Positions 62,601-64,000 of a DNA stretch of 64,000 nucleotides are shown one piece after another (the first letter of the stretch is position 1; the number at the start of each line of letters is the position of its first letter). The notes under the pieces are model-generated. The model saw only the letters and a program-made list of their open reading frames with translations. It searched no databases and was not told the DNA's origin. Location: assembly GCA_963921195.1 (NCBI GenBank), contig OY992537.1, positions 148,545,841-148,609,840 of the forward strand. The letters are read 5' to 3'. This DNA comes from Pegoplata infirma. Taxonomy: Eukaryota; Arthropoda; Insecta; Diptera; Anthomyiidae. The translations under genes were made by a program, and so were the position numbers.

Positions 62601-64000
62601 CAGAGGAAAGATAAAGTCTCAGTCTTTTATTTTTTTTGTTATTTTGACAAAATCGGAGCAATAGTTGCAGAGATACAGCCGTTGAAAGTAAAAGGTCTCC
62701 AGACTACGAAAAATTACAACTTTATCATTTTTGAAAAAATAAATTTTTTTAAAAATTTAAAATCGAGCAATCTCTTTTATTCTATTTAAACTTTATTGAA
62801 AAAGATTTAAATTCGTGCAAAGGCATTTGAAATCGAAATAATGGTAACCTTGATATAGCCATTTCAAGTTATTACAAGTAACCCGAAAATATTTTTGATA
62901 TGAATGCATAAATATCTGTTAATACTAGTCCGATAGTCTTAATTTTTTGCTGTCATGATAAAGCTAATATACTTATGCATTCTAGTTTTTATAGAGTCAA
63001 AATCGGATCATTATTTACCGAGTTATAGCAATTTAAAAATGAGGGTCTCCAAAAAACCTTAAATAATGGGTTTCTCATAAAAATGAAAAAAAAAACTTTG
63101 CATAAATGCATATATCTCTGTAAGTACCAGCCCGATTGTCTCACATTTGGTTCCAGAGGAAAGGTAAAGTCTTAATCTTTTATTTTTTTGTTATTTTGAC
63201 AAAATCGGAGCAATAGTTGCAGAGATACAGCCGTTGAAAGTAAAAGGTCTCCAGACTACGAAAAATTACAAGTTTATCATTTTTGAAAAAATAAATTTTT
63301 TTAAAAATTTAAAATCGAGCAATCTCTTTTATTCTATTTAAACTTTATTGAAAAAGATTTAAATTCGTGCAAAGGCATTTGAAAGCGATATAATGGTAAC
63401 CTTGATATAGCCATTTCAAGTTATTACAAGTAACCCGAAAATATTTTTGATATGAATGCATAAATATCTGTTAATACTAGTCTGATAGTCTTAATTTTTT
63501 TCTGTCATGATAAAGCTAATATACTTATGCATTCTAATTTTTATAGAGTCAAAATCGGATCATTATTTACCGAGTTATAGCAATTTAAAAATGAGGGTCT
63601 CCAAAAAAACTTAAATAATGGGTTTCTCATAAAAATGAAAAAAAAAAACTTTGCATAAATGCATATATCTCTGTAAGTACCAGCCCGATTGTCTCACATT
63701 TGGTTCCAGAGGAAAGATAAAGTCTCAATCTTTTATTTTTTTGTTATTTTGACAAAATCGGAGCAATAGTTGCAGAGATACAGCCGTTGAAAGTAAAAGG
63801 TCTCCAGACTACGAAAAATTACAAGTTTATCATTTTTGAAAAAATAAATTTTTTTAAAAATTTAAAATCGAGCAATCTCTTTTATTCTATTTAAACTTAA
63901 TTGAAAAAGATTTAAATTCGTGCAAAGGCATTAGAAAACGATAGAATTGTAACCTTGATATAGCCATTTCAAGTTATTACAAGTAACCCGAAAATATTTT
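59489..64000. repeat. Satellite segment 8
   Basis: About eight monomers. From about 60.8 kb to the end it matches 30.5-33.75 kb at an offset of 30267. A short tract at about 62071-62168 departs from that match and looks like the next monomer downstream. The array runs off the window end. Confidence 0.95.
62071..62168. repeat. Probable gene-conversion tract in a satellite monomer
   Basis: This stretch has ctcagtc, a T run of eight and attacaactttatc, as in the neighbouring monomer at about 62619-62720. The paralogous position in the 31.8-kb block has ctcaatatttt and attacaagtttatc. Bases on either side match the 31.8-kb monomer again. Confidence 0.65.

Larger units (their letters stand above)
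1..64000. repeat. Satellite DNA array, about 551-bp monomer, interrupted by seven transposable elements
   Basis: The phrase gagttatagcaattt at position 1 returns at 552 and then at spacings of 550-552 bases through the whole window, always in the same orientation. Monomers differ by scattered substitutions, by length changes in A and T runs, and by a few larger deletions. Subtypes can be told apart: gcatc versus ggatc after aaaatc; ccaagaaacc versus ccaaaaaacc; gcattctag, gccttctag or gcattctaat; tttgaatt versus tttgcata; and gcatttgaaat, gcattagaaaacg or gcatttgaaagcg. About 96 monomers remain once insertions are removed. This is typical of heterochromatic tandem satellite DNA. A centromeric role is possible but nothing here proves it. 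Confidence 0.98.

Noticed and set aside
1..64000. CRISPR-like or bacterial repeat array.
   Set aside because: The repeats are about 551 bp, directly abutting, without unique spacers or cas genes; the transposons and LINE are eukaryotic.

Overview
The window is eukaryotic, very AT-rich, and almost entirely repetitive. It is one long head-to-tail satellite array with a monomer of about 551 bp, roughly 96 monomers filling about 53 kb, interrupted by seven transposable-element insertions totalling about 11 kb. I see no host gene, rRNA, tRNA, CRISPR array or bacterial-type operon. The one autonomous-looking element is a Jockey-type non-LTR retrotransposon, and the other insertions look like MITE and foldback families common in arthropods. 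An insect or other arthropod, with the array in heterochromatin (possibly pericentromeric), is the most likely source. The species cannot be read from the sequence.

Layout: satellite 1-2287; CCCAGC-ended MITE 2288-3023; satellite 3024-11924; second CCCAGC-ended element 11925-12729; satellite 12730-22647; long-palindrome foldback element 22648-25081; satellite 25082-34351; inverted relative of the first MITE 34352-35077; satellite 35078-38905; hAT-like MITE 38906-39173; satellite 39174-46392; second foldback copy 46393-48824; satellite 48825-55718; Jockey-like LINE on the minus strand 55719-59488; satellite 59489-64000.

The monomer is composite. It contains three related sub-units of about 200, 150 and 201 bp. 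Two of them are flanked by imperfect inverted copies of a short motif with fixed internal spacing (aaatcgg-N14-agttat or agatac, and its inverse atatct-N14-ccgatt). The same motif, with the same spacing, sits in the loop of the unrelated foldback element. Monomers fall into recognisable subtypes that recur in order, so there is higher-order structure. Large blocks were copied: a block of about 11-12 kb at 16.0-27.4 kb recurs at 39.2-51.4 kb (offset about 23.745 kb) and carries the foldback element with it; 30.5-33.7 kb recurs at 60.8-64.0 kb (offset about 30.267 kb); a rearranged short monomer occurs three times.

The genes: only the LINE codes for recognisable proteins. It has a 5'-truncated Gag-like ORF1 with three zinc knuckles and an intact 889-residue ORF2 (AP-like endonuclease plus reverse transcriptase), joined by a one-base TAATG stop/start overlap. 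The other mobile elements carry no transposase and must have been moved in trans. The recurrent 61-residue minus-strand ORFs of the satellite are judged to be a by-product of repetition, not genes.
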